Source: Rubrivivax sp.
GTDB taxonomy: Bacteria > Pseudomonadota > Gammaproteobacteria > Burkholderiales > Burkholderiaceae_C
Reading direction: 5' to 3'
NCBI GenBank assembly: GCA_027485165.1
Contig: JAIXRN010000101.1
Coordinates: forward strand, 124,001-188,000
Length of the DNA stretch: 64,000 bases
Made by a program: the position numbers and the translations under genes
In this document: positions 18,209-28,308 of the stretch, piece by piece
How the letters are laid out: each line of letters starts with the position of its first letter
Numbering within the stretch: the first letter of the stretch is position 1
The notes under the pieces: model-generated
The model's input: only the letters and a program-made list of their open reading frames with translations
Told to the model about the DNA's origin: nothing
Database searches by the model: none

Positions 18209-20263
18209 TCACGCCGCCGGGCTGCCGCGGCGCGACTGCGCCAGCGTCTGCCGGAAGCGCCGCCACCAGCCGCGGTGGTCCTGCCAGCGCGCGCCCTGGC
18301 CGGCATAGCGCAGGCGGTCCAGCGCGTCCAGCTCGGCTGCCGCGGCCTCGAAGGCCGGGCCCAGGGCACGCAGCCTGGCGGCGCGTTCGCGCGGGGCGTG
18401 GTGGGCCTGCACGTCCACGCCCAGTTCGCGCAGCCGGGCCTGCACACACAGCTGCAGGCGCTGCCAGGGGTCTTGCCGGCGGCGGTCCCACCAGGCCCAG
18501 GCGGCGCCGGCCAGGCTGGCCGCGCACAGCAGGCCGATCAGGGTGCTGGCCAGGTCCTGCCAACTGGGGCTTTGCACGCCCAGGCGTTCCAGCAGATTGA
18601 ACTGCTGCTGGCGCGAATAGTTCAGCACCCACTGGTTCCAGCGGTTGTTGATGGCTTCCCAGCTGGCGCGCAGCTGGGCCGCGACCTCGGGGCTGAAGCT
18701 GCGCATCGCGCCCGCCACCAGGCCAGGCGGGGGCTGCAGGCTGCGCCCGCGCTGCACGCGTTCGGGGGCGACGGCGGCAGTGGGGTCGATGCGCACCCAG
18801 CCCTCACCAGGCTGCCAGTATTCGGCCCAGGCGTGGGCGTTGCTCTGGCGCACGACCCAGTAGCCGTCCTGCGGCAGCGGGTCGGTGCCCTGGTAGCCGG
18901 TGACGATGCGCGCCGGCACGTCCAGCGCCCGCATCACCACCACGAAGGCCGAAGCGAAGTGTTCGCAAAAGCCCAGCTTGCGGTCGAACCAGAATTCGTC
19001 CACTGCGTCGCGGCCGTAGGTCCCGGGTTCCAGGGTGTAGACAAAGCCCGCCTGGCGGATGTGTCGCATCACGGCCCCGGCCAGGGTGCGCGGGTCGGCG
19101 TCCAGCATGTCGGGCTGTGCGCGCAGGTCGGCGGCCCACTGCAGGGTGCGCGGGTTGAAGCCCGCCGGCAGCTGCACCAGGTCGCGCAGGCCCACCACGT
19201 CCTGGCGGGGGCCATGGCGGTGCTGCAGCCAGGCGCTGGCCGTCACGCGCAAGCGGTCGCCGATCGGCCGGTCCACCTGCCACTGCACATCGGGGCGCAG
19301 CGTCAGCATCCAGCCCGGCACCCGGGGCGCGGCGTCGGGGCGGTCGGGCGTCAGTTCCAGCAGTGGCAGCAGGGGCAGCCGGCTGGGTTCCAGCGTCATC
19401 TCGTAGCGCAGGGGTTCGCCGAACAGTTCGACGTCGGCGCGCGGGCGCAGCGCGGCCGGGAAGGTGGGCACCAGGCGCGTCCATTCGCGGCCGTCGAAGC
19501 TGGACAGCACGGGCCCGCGGAAGTACAGCTGATCGGGCCGCGGCACCGCGCCGAAGAAGCGCACGCGCAAGGCGATGCTGTCGTCGTTGGCAATCTCGGC
19601 TACCCCACCCATGCGCAGGCTGCCCGACAGGCCCGTGCGGCCGGCGGCGTCCTGCGGCAGGCCCCACAGCGGGCCGATGCGCGGGAACAGCACGAACAGC
19701 AGCGCCATCAGCGGCACGCCCAGCAGCGCGGCTTTCGCGGCCACGCTGCCGGCGGCCAGCAGTGGCGGCCGCCCCACCGGCATGTGGGCCAGCACCAGGG
19801 CCGTGAGCAGGCCCCACACGGCCACGAGCATCCACAGCCCGGTGCCCAGGCTCTGTGAATACAGGAAATGCGTCAGCACCAGGAAGAAGCCGAGGAAGAA
19901 CACCACCAGCGCGTCGCGCCGGGCGCGCAGTTCCAGGGTCTTCAACGTCAGTAGCACCACCAGCATGGTGACGCCGGCTTCCTTGCCCAGCAGTGCGCGT
20001 TCGCCCCATAGCGTCAGCGCCGTGGCCAGGGCCAGCAGGCCGCTGACGAGCCAGCGGCTGGGCAGCTTGGCCCCGGTCCACGCCAGGCGTGCGCGCCACA
20101 GCAGCACGGCGCCCGCCATGACGCCGCACCAGGCGGGCAGGTGCAGCAGGTGCGGCAGCACCGTCCAGGCGATGACGACGATGTGGAACAGCGTGTCGCG
20201 CGCTTCGCGCGGCAGGTGCGCGGCGCGCAGGCCCAGGCCGGATGCAAGGCGCAGGGTCTGCAT
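18209..20263 (-). CDS. TgpA-type membrane transglutaminase (DUF3488/transglutaminase/DUF4129)
   Basis: A 684-residue inner-membrane protein of the TgpA family, whose Pseudomonas member is an essential periplasmic transglutaminase. The N-terminal ~200 residues hold six or so membrane helices. The periplasmic transglutaminase domain follows, with Cys in 'KLGFCEHFASAFVVVMRAL', His in 'QSNAHAWAEYW' and Asp in 'GWVRIDPTAAV'. A further helix ('STLIGLLCAASLAGAAWAWW') leads to a cytoplasmic DUF4129-like tail. It is the last gene of a three-gene operon with MoxR and DUF58, six bases after the DUF58 stop. Confidence 0.92.
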   Translation of the reverse strand: MQTLRLASGLGLRAAHLPREARDTLFHIVVIAWTVLPHLLHLPAWCGVMAGAVLLWRARLAWTGAKLPSRWLVSGLLALATALTLWGERALLGKEAGVTMLVVLLTLKTLELRARRDALVVFFLGFFLVLTHFLYSQSLGTGLWMLVAVWGLLTALVLAHMPVGRPPLLAAGSVAAKAALLGVPLMALLFVLFPRIGPLWGLPQDAAGRTGLSGSLRMGGVAEIANDDSIALRVRFFGAVPRPDQLYFRGPVLSSFDGREWTRLVPTFPAALRPRADVELFGEPLRYEMTLEPSRLPLLPLLELTPDRPDAAPRVPGWMLTLRPDVQWQVDRPIGDRLRVTASAWLQHRHGPRQDVVGLRDLVQLPAGFNPRTLQWAADLRAQPDMLDADPRTLAGAVMRHIRQAGFVYTLEPGTYGRDAVDEFWFDRKLGFCEHFASAFVVVMRALDVPARIVTGYQGTDPLPQDGYWVVRQSNAHAWAEYWQPGEGWVRIDPTAAVAPERVQRGRSLQPPPGLVAGAMRSFSPEVAAQLRASWEAINNRWNQWVLNYSRQQQFNLLERLGVQSPSWQDLASTLIGLLCAASLAGAAWAWWDRRRQDPWQRLQLCVQARLRELGVDVQAHHAPRERAARLRALGPAFEAAAAELDALDRLRYAGQGARWQDHRGWWRRFRQTLAQSRRGSPAA

Positions 20264-20269
20264 GGCGGC

Positions 20270-21387
20270 TCAGGACGCGGCCCGCGCCCGGCTGGGCTGC
20301 GGCGCGGGCGCGCTGACAGGGCCGGCAGGGCCGGCAGGACCAGACGTTCCAGCACTGGCCGCAGCAGGGAAGGGCACAGCGTCCCTGGCGGCCGCCGAAG
20401 CGGGCCCCGAAAACGCAGCCAGCAGGTCCAGCGCGGCGCGGCGATGCGCTTCGCCCAGGCCCGGCGGCAGGTCCTGCCCGGGCAGCGACAAGCCGCTGGC
20501 CAGGCCTTCGCGTTCGGCCGCCAGCACCCAGGCGGCCAGGCGTGACAGGCGCGCTTCGGTGCCGGCGACCTGGGTGTCGCCCCAGGCCAGCCAGAGTTCG
20601 CGCGCCATGGCCTGGCTGGTTTCGCGGCTGACGAGTTCGCCGCTGCGGGCGACCTTCTTCCACACCACCTGGCGCATGGTGTCGCCGCGCCGCCAGGGGC
20701 GCACGCCGTCCAGTTCGCCGCCTTCGCCGCGCCGTGCGGCGTGTTCTTCACCACCGCTGCCGGCCAGGCCGGGCAGGGGCGGGGGTGGGGACTCGGGCTG
20801 GGGCCAGGCCAGCACGCGCGCCGCCGGCCGCCACACCGACCAGGCGCGGAACAGGCCGAAGGGGAACACCGTTTCGACCACCAAGGTCGGCACCGGGTGC
20901 CAGCCGCGCCGCGCCGGCAGCATGGACAGGTGGGCGACCTGCTGGCCCTGGGCCGGCACGTCGCACCACAGGGCGCTGTCGGCCGCAGCGTCGTGCAGCC
21001 GCAGGGCCAGGCCGTGGCGTGTGCGGCCGGGGTTGGTCAGCACCACTTCCAGGGCCAGTGGTTCAGCAGCGAAGCCGGGGCGCGGCGGGCGCAGGTGCAG
21101 GGTCAGCCCGCGCAGGCTGTTGTGCGTCATGTGCATCGACACGATGCCTGCACCGGCCAGCAAGAAGGTGAGCGCAAAGCCCAGGTTCAGCTGGTAGTTG
21201 ATGGCCGCCAGCAGCATCACCACCAGGGTCAGCGCAAAGGCCAGCCCGGCGCGCGTGGGCAGGATGTAGACGTTGCGCTGCGTCAGCCGCTGGGTGTCGT
21301 TGGCGGGCAGGCGGGCCTGCAGCCAGGCATGGAACCGGGCTTGCAGGCGCAGGCGCGGCGCGCGCGCCGCGGTGGCCGCTGCCGCTG

Positions 21388-21391
<4 letters not shown>
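20270..21391 (-). CDS. DUF58 domain membrane protein
   Basis: A 373-residue protein with two N-terminal membrane helices ('AGLAFALTLVVMLLAAINY', 'LGFALTFLLAGAGIVSMHM') and a DUF58 (vWA-like) region containing 'YILPTRAGLAFA' and 'RPWRRGDTMRQVVWKKVARS', the family signature. DUF58 proteins act with MoxR ATPases, probably as chaperone adaptors. The GTG start overlaps the moxR stop by four bases (GTGA), which indicates translational coupling. A Pro/Ala-rich C-terminal tail (~330-373) is low-complexity. Confidence 0.9.
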
Positions 21392-22314
<923 letters not shown>

Positions 22315-22365
22315 GCGCGGGACCATACTCGAATTGCCCCGGCCCCAATCTGCCGATGAGCCCCG

Positions 22366-23304
22366 ATGAGCACTGCCTTCTACAGCCATCCCGCCTGCCG
22401 CCTGCACGACATGGGCGCTGGCCACCCGGAATGCCCCCAGCGGCTGGACGCCATCACCGACCACCTGCTGGCCACCGGCCTGGACGTGGCACTGGACTTC
22501 CGCGAAGCCCCGGCCGCCACGCCATTGCAGATCGGCCGCGCGCACACCTCGGGCTATGTGGCTGAACTGAGCGACGTGCTGCAGCGCGTACGCGACGGTG
22601 GCGAAGCCCGCGCCATGGACCCCGACACCATCGCCTGCCCGCAGACCTATGAAGCCGCCCTGCACGCCGCCGGCGCCGCCGTGGCGGCCACCGATGACGT
22701 GCTGGCCGGCCGCGCCCGCAATGCCTTCTGCGCCGTGCGCCCGCCGGGCCACCACGCCACGCGCGACCAGACCATGGGCTTTTGCTTCTTCAACAACGTG
22801 GCCATCGCCGCCCGCCACGCGCTGGACGTGCACGGCTTGTCGCGCGTGGCCATCATCGACTTCGACGTGCACCACGGCAACGGCACCGAAGACATCATCG
22901 CGGGCGACGAGCGCGTGTTGATGTGCAGCTTCTTCCAGCACCCGCTGTACCCCTACAGCGGCGCCGTGCCCAAGGGCACGAACATGGTGAACGTGCCGGT
23001 GGCGCCCTACACCCGCGGCGCCGCGGTGCGCGAGACCATCGACGCGATGTGGATGCCGGCGCTGGAAGACTTCAAGCCCGAGATGATCTTCATCAGCGCC
23101 GGCTTCGACGCCCACCGCGAAGACGACCTGGGCCAGATGGGCCTGGTCGAGGCCGACTACGAATGGATCACGCAGCGCCTGGTAGCCCTGGCCGCGCGCC
23201 ACAGCCAGGGCCGCATCGTCAGCTGCCTGGAAGGCGGCTACCACCTGGGGGCGCTGGCGCGCAGCGTGGCGGCGCATCTGCGCGTGCTGGCTGACGTGGC
23301 CTGA
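22366..23304 (+). CDS. Histone deacetylase family protein (class II/acetylpolyamine amidohydrolase type)
   Basis: A 312-residue Zn-dependent deacylase. Active-site features are all present: 'GHPECPQRL' near the N-terminus, 'RPPGHHA' with the tandem His, 'GFCFFNNVAIAA', the metal-binding 'IDFDVHHGNGTEDI', and a second Asp in 'SAGFDAH'. Bacterial members act on acetylated small molecules or acyl-lysines; the substrate cannot be assigned here. It is the first of a short plus-strand run and is followed 14 bases later by the MscS gene. Confidence 0.92.
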   Translation: MSTAFYSHPACRLHDMGAGHPECPQRLDAITDHLLATGLDVALDFREAPAATPLQIGRAHTSGYVAELSDVLQRVRDGGEARAMDPDTIACPQTYEAALHAAGAAVAATDDVLAGRARNAFCAVRPPGHHATRDQTMGFCFFNNVAIAARHALDVHGLSRVAIIDFDVHHGNGTEDIIAGDERVLMCSFFQHPLYPYSGAVPKGTNMVNVPVAPYTRGAAVRETIDAMWMPALEDFKPEMIFISAGFDAHREDDLGQMGLVEADYEWITQRLVALAARHSQGRIVSCLEGGYHLGALARSVAAHLRVLADVA

Positions 23305-23318
23305 TCGACGCCTCGCTG

Positions 23319-24602
23319 ATGCTGCTGGAAGAACTGCTGCGATTCGGCCAGGCCCTGCTGCGGCCGGCCGCTTTGCTGGAACTGGGCGTGCTGCTGGGCT
23401 GCCTGGGCCTGGCCTGGGTGATGGTGCGGCTGATCCGCGGGCGCGACCCGCAGCCGGGCTCGATCTGGTTCGGCGACGGCGTGGTGGGCGGCGTGCTGTT
23501 TCCGGTGCTGGCCCTGCTGCTGGCGATGCTGGCGCGCTGGGGGCTGGCGCTGCCGCCGCTGTCGGTGCCGATCACGGTCTTCCGCGTCGTGTTGCCGATC
23601 CTCACGTCGCTGGCCGTCATCCGGCTGGTGGTGCGCGTGCTGCACAAGCTGTTCCCTACGTCCAGCGTGATGCGCATCGTCGAACGCAGCGTGTCCTGGA
23701 TCGCCTGGGTGGCCGTCGTGCTGTGGATCACCGGCATCCTGCCCCTGGTGCTGCAGGAACTGGACGCCATCCGCTGGAAGGTGGGGGGCACCTACGTCAC
23801 GGTGCGCGAATTGCTGGAAGGCGCCATCACGGCTGTGGTGGTGCTGATGGGCGCGCTGTGGGTGTCGTCGGCGCTGGAAGCCAAGCTGCTGCAGGGCGCC
23901 ACCGACAACCTGAGCATCCGCAAGATGGCGGCCAACGCCTTGCGCGCCGTGCTGCTGGTGGTGGGGCTGATGTTCGCGCTGTCGGCTGCAGGCATCGACC
24001 TGACGGCGCTGGGCGTGCTGGGCGGCGCGCTGGGCGTGGGCATCGGCCTGGGCCTGCAGAAGCTGGCGGCGAACTACGTCAGCGGCTTCGTCATCCTGGC
24101 CGAGCGCAGCATGCGCATTGGCGACATCGTCAAGGTCGACAACTTCGAAGGCCGCATCACCGACATCAGCACGCGCTTCACCGTCATCCGAGCCGTCAAC
24201 GGCCGCGAATCGATCGTGCCGAACGAGATGATGATCACCCAGCGGGTGGAAAACGCGTCGCTGGCCGATTCGCGGGTGCTGCTGAACACCGTGGTGCAGG
24301 TGGCTTATGGCACCGACGTGGAAGCGCTGCTGCCGCAGATGGGCGGCGTGATTGCCGCCGTGCCGCGCGTGCTGGCCGACCCCGCCCCGAACGTGCTGCT
24401 GACGAACTTTGCCGCCGACGGGCTGGAACTGACGGTGGGCTTCTGGATCGCCGACCCCGAGAACGGCCAGGGCAATGTGCGTTCCGACGTCAACCTGGCC
24501 ATCCTGCGGCTGCTGAACCGGCTGGGTATTGAGATTCCCTTCCCGCAGCGCGTGATGCATGGCCTGGTCGTGCCTGCGGTGGCCGGTGCAGCCGCGGGCT
24601 GA
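23319..24602 (+). CDS. MscS-family mechanosensitive channel
   Basis: A 427-residue membrane protein. Several N-terminal helices precede the pore-lining TM3-like segment ('LGVLGGALGVGIGLGLQKLA', rich in Ala/Gly). The beta domain follows with 'ERSMRIGDIVKVDNFEGRIT', then 'STRFTVIRAVNGRESIVPN', then a C-terminal alpha/beta domain. It opens on membrane tension to release osmolytes under hypo-osmotic shock. It is larger than E. coli MscS (286 residues) through extra N-terminal helices, as in YbdG/YnaI-like subgroups. It lies 14 bases after the HDAC gene and four bases before the next ORF. Confidence 0.92.
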   Translation: MLLEELLRFGQALLRPAALLELGVLLGCLGLAWVMVRLIRGRDPQPGSIWFGDGVVGGVLFPVLALLLAMLARWGLALPPLSVPITVFRVVLPILTSLAVIRLVVRVLHKLFPTSSVMRIVERSVSWIAWVAVVLWITGILPLVLQELDAIRWKVGGTYVTVRELLEGAITAVVVLMGALWVSSALEAKLLQGATDNLSIRKMAANALRAVLLVVGLMFALSAAGIDLTALGVLGGALGVGIGLGLQKLAANYVSGFVILAERSMRIGDIVKVDNFEGRITDISTRFTVIRAVNGRESIVPNEMMITQRVENASLADSRVLLNTVVQVAYGTDVEALLPQMGGVIAAVPRVLADPAPNVLLTNFAADGLELTVGFWIADPENGQGNVRSDVNLAILRLLNRLGIEIPFPQRVMHGLVVPAVAGAAAG

Positions 24603-24606
24603 AGGC

Positions 24607-25098
24607 GTGCAGCAGCTGCGCAGCGCCTGGCGCCTTTGGCACGCACTGCTGCTGGCGGTGCTGCTGCTGGCCGCGCAGGCGGCTGGCCTGGCGCACCGGC
24701 TGGCGCATGGCGGGCCTGTTTCGGGTCTTTCTGGACTGGCGGGGCTGCCTGGTCTGTCTGACTTGCCTGGCCTGCCCGGCAGGGTGGCGGCGCTGGGGCA
24801 TCGTCTTTCGCATGGGCATGGCCAGGCCATAGCTGAAGAAGGCGCTGCTGCGGCTGCTGCCATCGGGGTGGTCGTCCAGACCGTTGCCATGGCCCCGGAC
24901 GACGCGCACGGCCACGCCCCGGGCGCGGCGGAATGCCGCCTTGTCGACCAGCTGCTGGCGCCCGCCGGCCTGCTGCTGGCTGCGGCCGATGCCGCACCGC
25001 CAGCGGCCGCAGCCTTGGCGCCTGCCACCCGCGGCTTGCCGGCGGGCGGGCTGGCGTCTGCTGCCGCCTACCAGGCGCGCGCGCCGCCCCGGGGCTGA
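24607..25098 (+). CDS. Small His-rich DUF2946-like protein
   Basis: A 163-residue ORF with a GTG start four bases after mscS. A hydrophobic N-terminal segment ('LWHALLLAVLLLAAQAAG') is followed by 'LAHRLAHG', then 'LGHRLSHGHGQ' and 'DDAHGHAPGAAECRLVDQLL'. His residues, plus one Cys in the 'CRLxDQL' motif, recall DUF2946 proteins, which are often encoded next to TonB receptors for metals. A Leu/Pro/Gly repeat ('GLSGLAGLPGLSDLPGLPG') is slippage-prone. It probably belongs with the downstream TonB receptor and may be periplasmic and metal-binding; this is inferred. Confidence 0.6.
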   Translation: MQQLRSAWRLWHALLLAVLLLAAQAAGLAHRLAHGGPVSGLSGLAGLPGLSDLPGLPGRVAALGHRLSHGHGQAIAEEGAAAAAAIGVVVQTVAMAPDDAHGHAPGAAECRLVDQLLAPAGLLLAAADAAPPAAAALAPATRGLPAGGLASAAAYQARAPPRG

Positions 25099-25297
25099 TG
25101 CCGCCGCTGGCTGTCGCCGCCTGAACAAGCGGCCCGGCCAGGCGGCCTGACGCGGCGGCCTGGCGCCGCCCCCCTTGCACGTCCTGCCCCGCGGCGTCTG
25201 GCCTGCGATGCAGGCGTGCTGGTTCCCGCCTGCCTTCACACCTGCCTGCGCACTGGCTTCGCCGTGCCTGCCAGGCGGGCCTTCGTCTTTGGCTGGT

Positions 25298-25333
25298 AGC
25301 GCTGCCGGGTGCACAAACACCTGCGGCAGCGCT
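25298..25333 (+). promoter_or_regulatory. Perfect 10-bp leader hairpin before the TonB receptor
   Basis: AGCGCTGCCG (25298-25307) pairs perfectly with CGGCAGCGCT (25324-25333). Within the loop GGTG (25308-25311) can pair with CACC (25318-25321). It sits 26 bases before the receptor's ATG, so it would lie in the mRNA leader or act as a palindromic protein site. No T-run follows. It does not match the conserved cobalamin riboswitch boxes. Confidence 0.55.
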
Positions 25334-25359
25334 GCGGCCCGCCCTTTCGAGTCATCACC

Positions 25360-27474
25360 ATGCAGCCCATTTCCGCCTTCTTGCTTAACCTGACCCCGTC
25401 GCGCCACAGGCGCGACCCTTCCACTGGACCGCGCCACAGGCGCGACCCCTCGGCTGGACCGCGCCCGGCCTGGCTGCTGTCAGCCCTGGCGCTGGCCGCA
25501 TCGGCAGCCAGCGCGCAGGCGCAGGTCGCCACCCCCACCGTCGTCATCACCGGTAACCCGCTCGGCCGCAGCGCCTTGGCCCAGCCCGCCAGCGTGCTGT
25601 CGGGCGACGGCCTGGTGCTGCGCCGCGCCAGCACGCTGGGCGAGACCCTGGACGGCCTGCCCGGCGTCGCCAGCACCTACTTCGGCCCGAACGCCAGCCG
25701 GCCCGTGGTGCGCGGCCTGGACGGCGACCGCGTGCGCCTGCTGGACAACGGCGGCGTGTCCACCGACGCGTCCAACCTGAGCTTCGACCACGCCCTGGGC
25801 ACCGACCCGCTGGTGGCCGAACGCCTGGAAGTGCTGCGTGGCCCTACCGCCCTGCTGTACGGCGGCAATGCCACGGGCGGTGTGGTCAACAGCATTGACA
25901 ACCGCATCCCGCGCGCGCCCGTGGCCGGCTTCGGCGGCCGGGCCGAAGTGCGTGCCGGCGGTGCGGCGTCAGAGCGCGCCGGTGGCCTGGTGCTGGACGG
26001 CGGCAGCGGCAGCCTGGCCTGGCATGCCGACGCCTACGGCCGCAGCACCGACGACCTGCGCGTACCGCGCCATGTGCCGGTGGCCGAAGGCGAAGCCCTG
26101 GCCCCGACCGAGCGCGTGCGCAATTCCGCCAGCCGCGACCATGGCGGCGCGGCGGGCGCCAGCTGGGTGGGCAGCCAGGGTTACCTGGGGTTGTCGGTCG
26201 ACACGCTGCGCAAGCGCTATGGCGTGACGTCGGAAGAAGACGTCAGCATCCGCATGGACCGCGACCGCGTCGCGCTGGCTGGCGAATGGCGCGCGCCGAC
26301 CGGTTTGCTGCGTCAGGCCATGCTGCGCGCCAGTCACACCGACTACCAGCACGTGGAATTCGAAGGCAGCGAGGTCGGCACCACCTTCAAAAGCAAGGGC
26401 CGGGAACTGCGGGCCGAGTTCCGCCACGCGCCGTGGGCGGGTGTGGAAGGCGTGTTCGGGCTGCAAGCCGAAAGCCTGGACTTTTCAGCCCTGGGCGCAG
26501 AAGCCTTCGTGCCCGGCACGCGCACGCGCAGCCAGGCGGCCTTTGTGATTGAAGAATTCCGCGCAGGCCCGCTGGCGCTGACCGCCGGCGCCCGCATCGA
26601 ACGGGCGTGTGTGGCGTCCGAAGGCGACCTGCCCGACGCTGAGGAACCCCGCTTCGGCGGCCCGCGCGAACGCCGTTTCACCCCCAAAAGCGCTTCACTG
26701 GCCGCCACCTGGCCGCTGGCCAGTGGCTGGCAGCTCAGCGCGAGCGCAGGACACACCGAACGCGCACCGGCGTACTACGAGTTGTATGCCGACGGCCTGC
26801 ACATCGCCACCGCGGCCTACGAGCGCGGCGACCCCGACCTGCCCACCGAAAGCAGCCGCCACGTCGAAGCCGGCCTGGCCTGGAAGCAGGGCGCGCACCA
26901 ACTGGCCGTGAACCTGTTCCAGACGCGCTTTTCGCGCTACATCGCGCTGGACGCCACTGGGGCCGTGGTGGAAGTGCCCGGCGAGGGCGCCGAAGACGCC
27001 CGCCAGGTGCCCGAGTACGCCTTCAGCGCGGTGCGCGCGCGGCTGCGCGGGGTGGAAGTCGACGGTCGCTTCCGGTTGGTCGAACGCCCCTGGGTGCTGG
27101 ACGTCACCGGCGGCGTCGACCGGGTGCGGGGCAACAACCTGAGCAGCGGCGAACCCCTGCCGCGGCTGGCGCCGCTGCGCCTGCGCGCCGGGCTGGCCTG
27201 GCAGCGGGATGGCCTGAACGCCGCGCTGACGCTGCGCCACGCCGCCCGCCAGACGCGCGTGCCGGCCGTGGACCGCGCCACGGCCGGCCACACGCAGCTG
27301 GACCTGTCGGCCAGTGGCCGTCTGCCGGCCCTGGCACAGGGCGCGTTGTGGTTCGTGAAGCTGAACAACGCCACCAACGAACTGGCCTACAGCGCCAGCA
27401 CCATCGAGACCTTGCGCGACCTGGTGCCGTTGCCTGGGCGGTCCCTGGCGGCGGGGGTGCAGCTGCGCTTTTAG
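25360..27474 (+). CDS. TonB-dependent outer-membrane receptor, ZnuD-like
   Basis: A 704-residue receptor. After a long signal region (~1-55, 'WLLSALALAASAASAQAQ') comes a plug domain with 'SRPVVRGLDGDRVRLLDNGG' and 'LEVLRGPTALLYGGNATGG', then a 22-strand barrel ending in Phe ('GVQLRF'). Plug sequence 'LSFDHALGTDPLVAERLEVL' resembles the ZnuD subfamily, which takes up zinc and related metals; I give this by resemblance only. The positively charged part of the signal peptide is extended by a duplicated 'HRRDPS(T/A)GPR' block encoded by a 30-bp tandem repeat. The ATG at 25360 is preferred over a GTG at 25309 that lies inside the hairpin. Energy may come from the TonB system at 38752-42626. Confidence 0.88.
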   Translation: MQPISAFLLNLTPSRHRRDPSTGPRHRRDPSAGPRPAWLLSALALAASAASAQAQVATPTVVITGNPLGRSALAQPASVLSGDGLVLRRASTLGETLDGLPGVASTYFGPNASRPVVRGLDGDRVRLLDNGGVSTDASNLSFDHALGTDPLVAERLEVLRGPTALLYGGNATGGVVNSIDNRIPRAPVAGFGGRAEVRAGGAASERAGGLVLDGGSGSLAWHADAYGRSTDDLRVPRHVPVAEGEALAPTERVRNSASRDHGGAAGASWVGSQGYLGLSVDTLRKRYGVTSEEDVSIRMDRDRVALAGEWRAPTGLLRQAMLRASHTDYQHVEFEGSEVGTTFKSKGRELRAEFRHAPWAGVEGVFGLQAESLDFSALGAEAFVPGTRTRSQAAFVIEEFRAGPLALTAGARIERACVASEGDLPDAEEPRFGGPRERRFTPKSASLAATWPLASGWQLSASAGHTERAPAYYELYADGLHIATAAYERGDPDLPTESSRHVEAGLAWKQGAHQLAVNLFQTRFSRYIALDATGAVVEVPGEGAEDARQVPEYAFSAVRARLRGVEVDGRFRLVERPWVLDVTGGVDRVRGNNLSSGEPLPRLAPLRLRAGLAWQRDGLNAALTLRHAARQTRVPAVDRATAGHTQLDLSASGRLPALAQGALWFVKLNNATNELAYSASTIETLRDLVPLPGRSLAAGVQLRF
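25401..25460 (+). repeat. 30-bp tandem duplication with embedded palindrome
   Basis: Two 30-base copies (25401-25430, 25431-25460) differ at four positions. Each contains the inverted repeat CGCGCC-ACA-GGCGCG; in the first it extends to GTCGCGCC-ACA-GGCGCGAC (25399-25417). It adds ten in-frame codons to the signal-peptide n-region of the TonB receptor. Confidence 0.85.
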
Positions 27475-27502
27475 TGTGCGCCAAGGGCGGCGGCGTGCTG
27501 GC

Positions 27503-28150
27503 TCAGGGCGCCAGCCGTTCGCGCAGCCAGGCGCCTTCGTGCAGCCGGTAGCTCAGCCGGTCGTGCAGGCGGCTCTTGCGGCCTTGCCAGAATTCCCAGC
27601 GGTCGGGCTGCAGGCGGTAACCGCCCCAGTGCGGGGGCCGCGGCGGGTTCAACAGGTGGCGCGCAGCTGCCTGGGCCGCGGCCGTCACCAGCACGCTGCG
27701 CGAGGGGATGACCTGGCTTTGCGGGCTGGCCCAGGCGCCCAGGCGCGAATCCAGCGGGCGGCTGGCGTAATAGGCGTCGGATTCCTCGTCGGCGATCTTG
27801 TCCACCCGGCCCTCGATGCGGACCACCCGCTCCAGTTCCACCCAGTGGAACTGCAGTGCCGCCCAGGGCTGTGCGGCCAGTTCCTGGCCCTTGCGGCTGA
27901 GGTAGTTCGTGTACCAGACCAGGCCGCGGGCGTCGAAGCCCTTGACCAGCACCACGCGCGTGGAAGGCCGGCCGTCGGCACTCACGGTGGCCAGGGTCAT
28001 GGCGTTGGGTTCGGGCAGTTCGGCCTTCAGCGCCTGGTCGAACCAGGTGCTGAACTGCTGCAGCGGGTCGGCGGCGCTGGCGGCTTCGTCCAGCTCGTCG
28101 CGTTCGTAGCTTTTGCGCAGGGCGGCCACGTCATGGGGGGCAGATGTCAT
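27503..28150 (-). CDS. pdxH: Pyridoxamine/pyridoxine 5'-phosphate oxidase
   Basis: FMN enzyme that oxidises PNP or PMP to pyridoxal phosphate, the last step of vitamin B6 synthesis and salvage. The 215 residues match the usual length. Visible motifs: 'MTLATVSADGRPSTRVVLVK' (FMN site), 'FYTNY'-equivalent 'WYTNYLSRKGQEL', 'SYASRP'-equivalent 'DAYYASRPLDSRLGAWAS', and the C-terminal 'WEFWQGRKSRLHDRLSY' with 'WLRERLAP'. Converges on the TonB receptor with 28 bases between stops. Monocistronic. Confidence 0.95.
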   Translation of the reverse strand: MTSAPHDVAALRKSYERDELDEAASAADPLQQFSTWFDQALKAELPEPNAMTLATVSADGRPSTRVVLVKGFDARGLVWYTNYLSRKGQELAAQPWAALQFHWVELERVVRIEGRVDKIADEESDAYYASRPLDSRLGAWASPQSQVIPSRSVLVTAAAQAAARHLLNPPRPPHWGGYRLQPDRWEFWQGRKSRLHDRLSYRLHEGAWLRERLAP

Positions 28151-28308
28151 CCAGCCAGTATAGGAAGCCCGGCCCCGGGCTGCCCCTTAGGTGCTAGGCC
28201 GTAAGTGATGGCCCCAGTACCTGATCCGGGGCATCGCCCGCATCCTCCCGTATCGGTTTCGCTGCGCTGCAGCAAAACAATTGCTTACACGCAGTCCACA
28301 GGTCCTGC

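Noticed and set aside
25309..25359. Upstream GTG start for the TonB receptor
   Set aside because: It lies inside the perfect hairpin and would add a basic leader before the signal peptide; the ATG at 25360 is better placed.
25099..25359. Cobalamin or other known riboswitch upstream of the TonB receptor
   Set aside because: I looked for the conserved B12-box and related motifs and did not find them; only simple inverted repeats are present.
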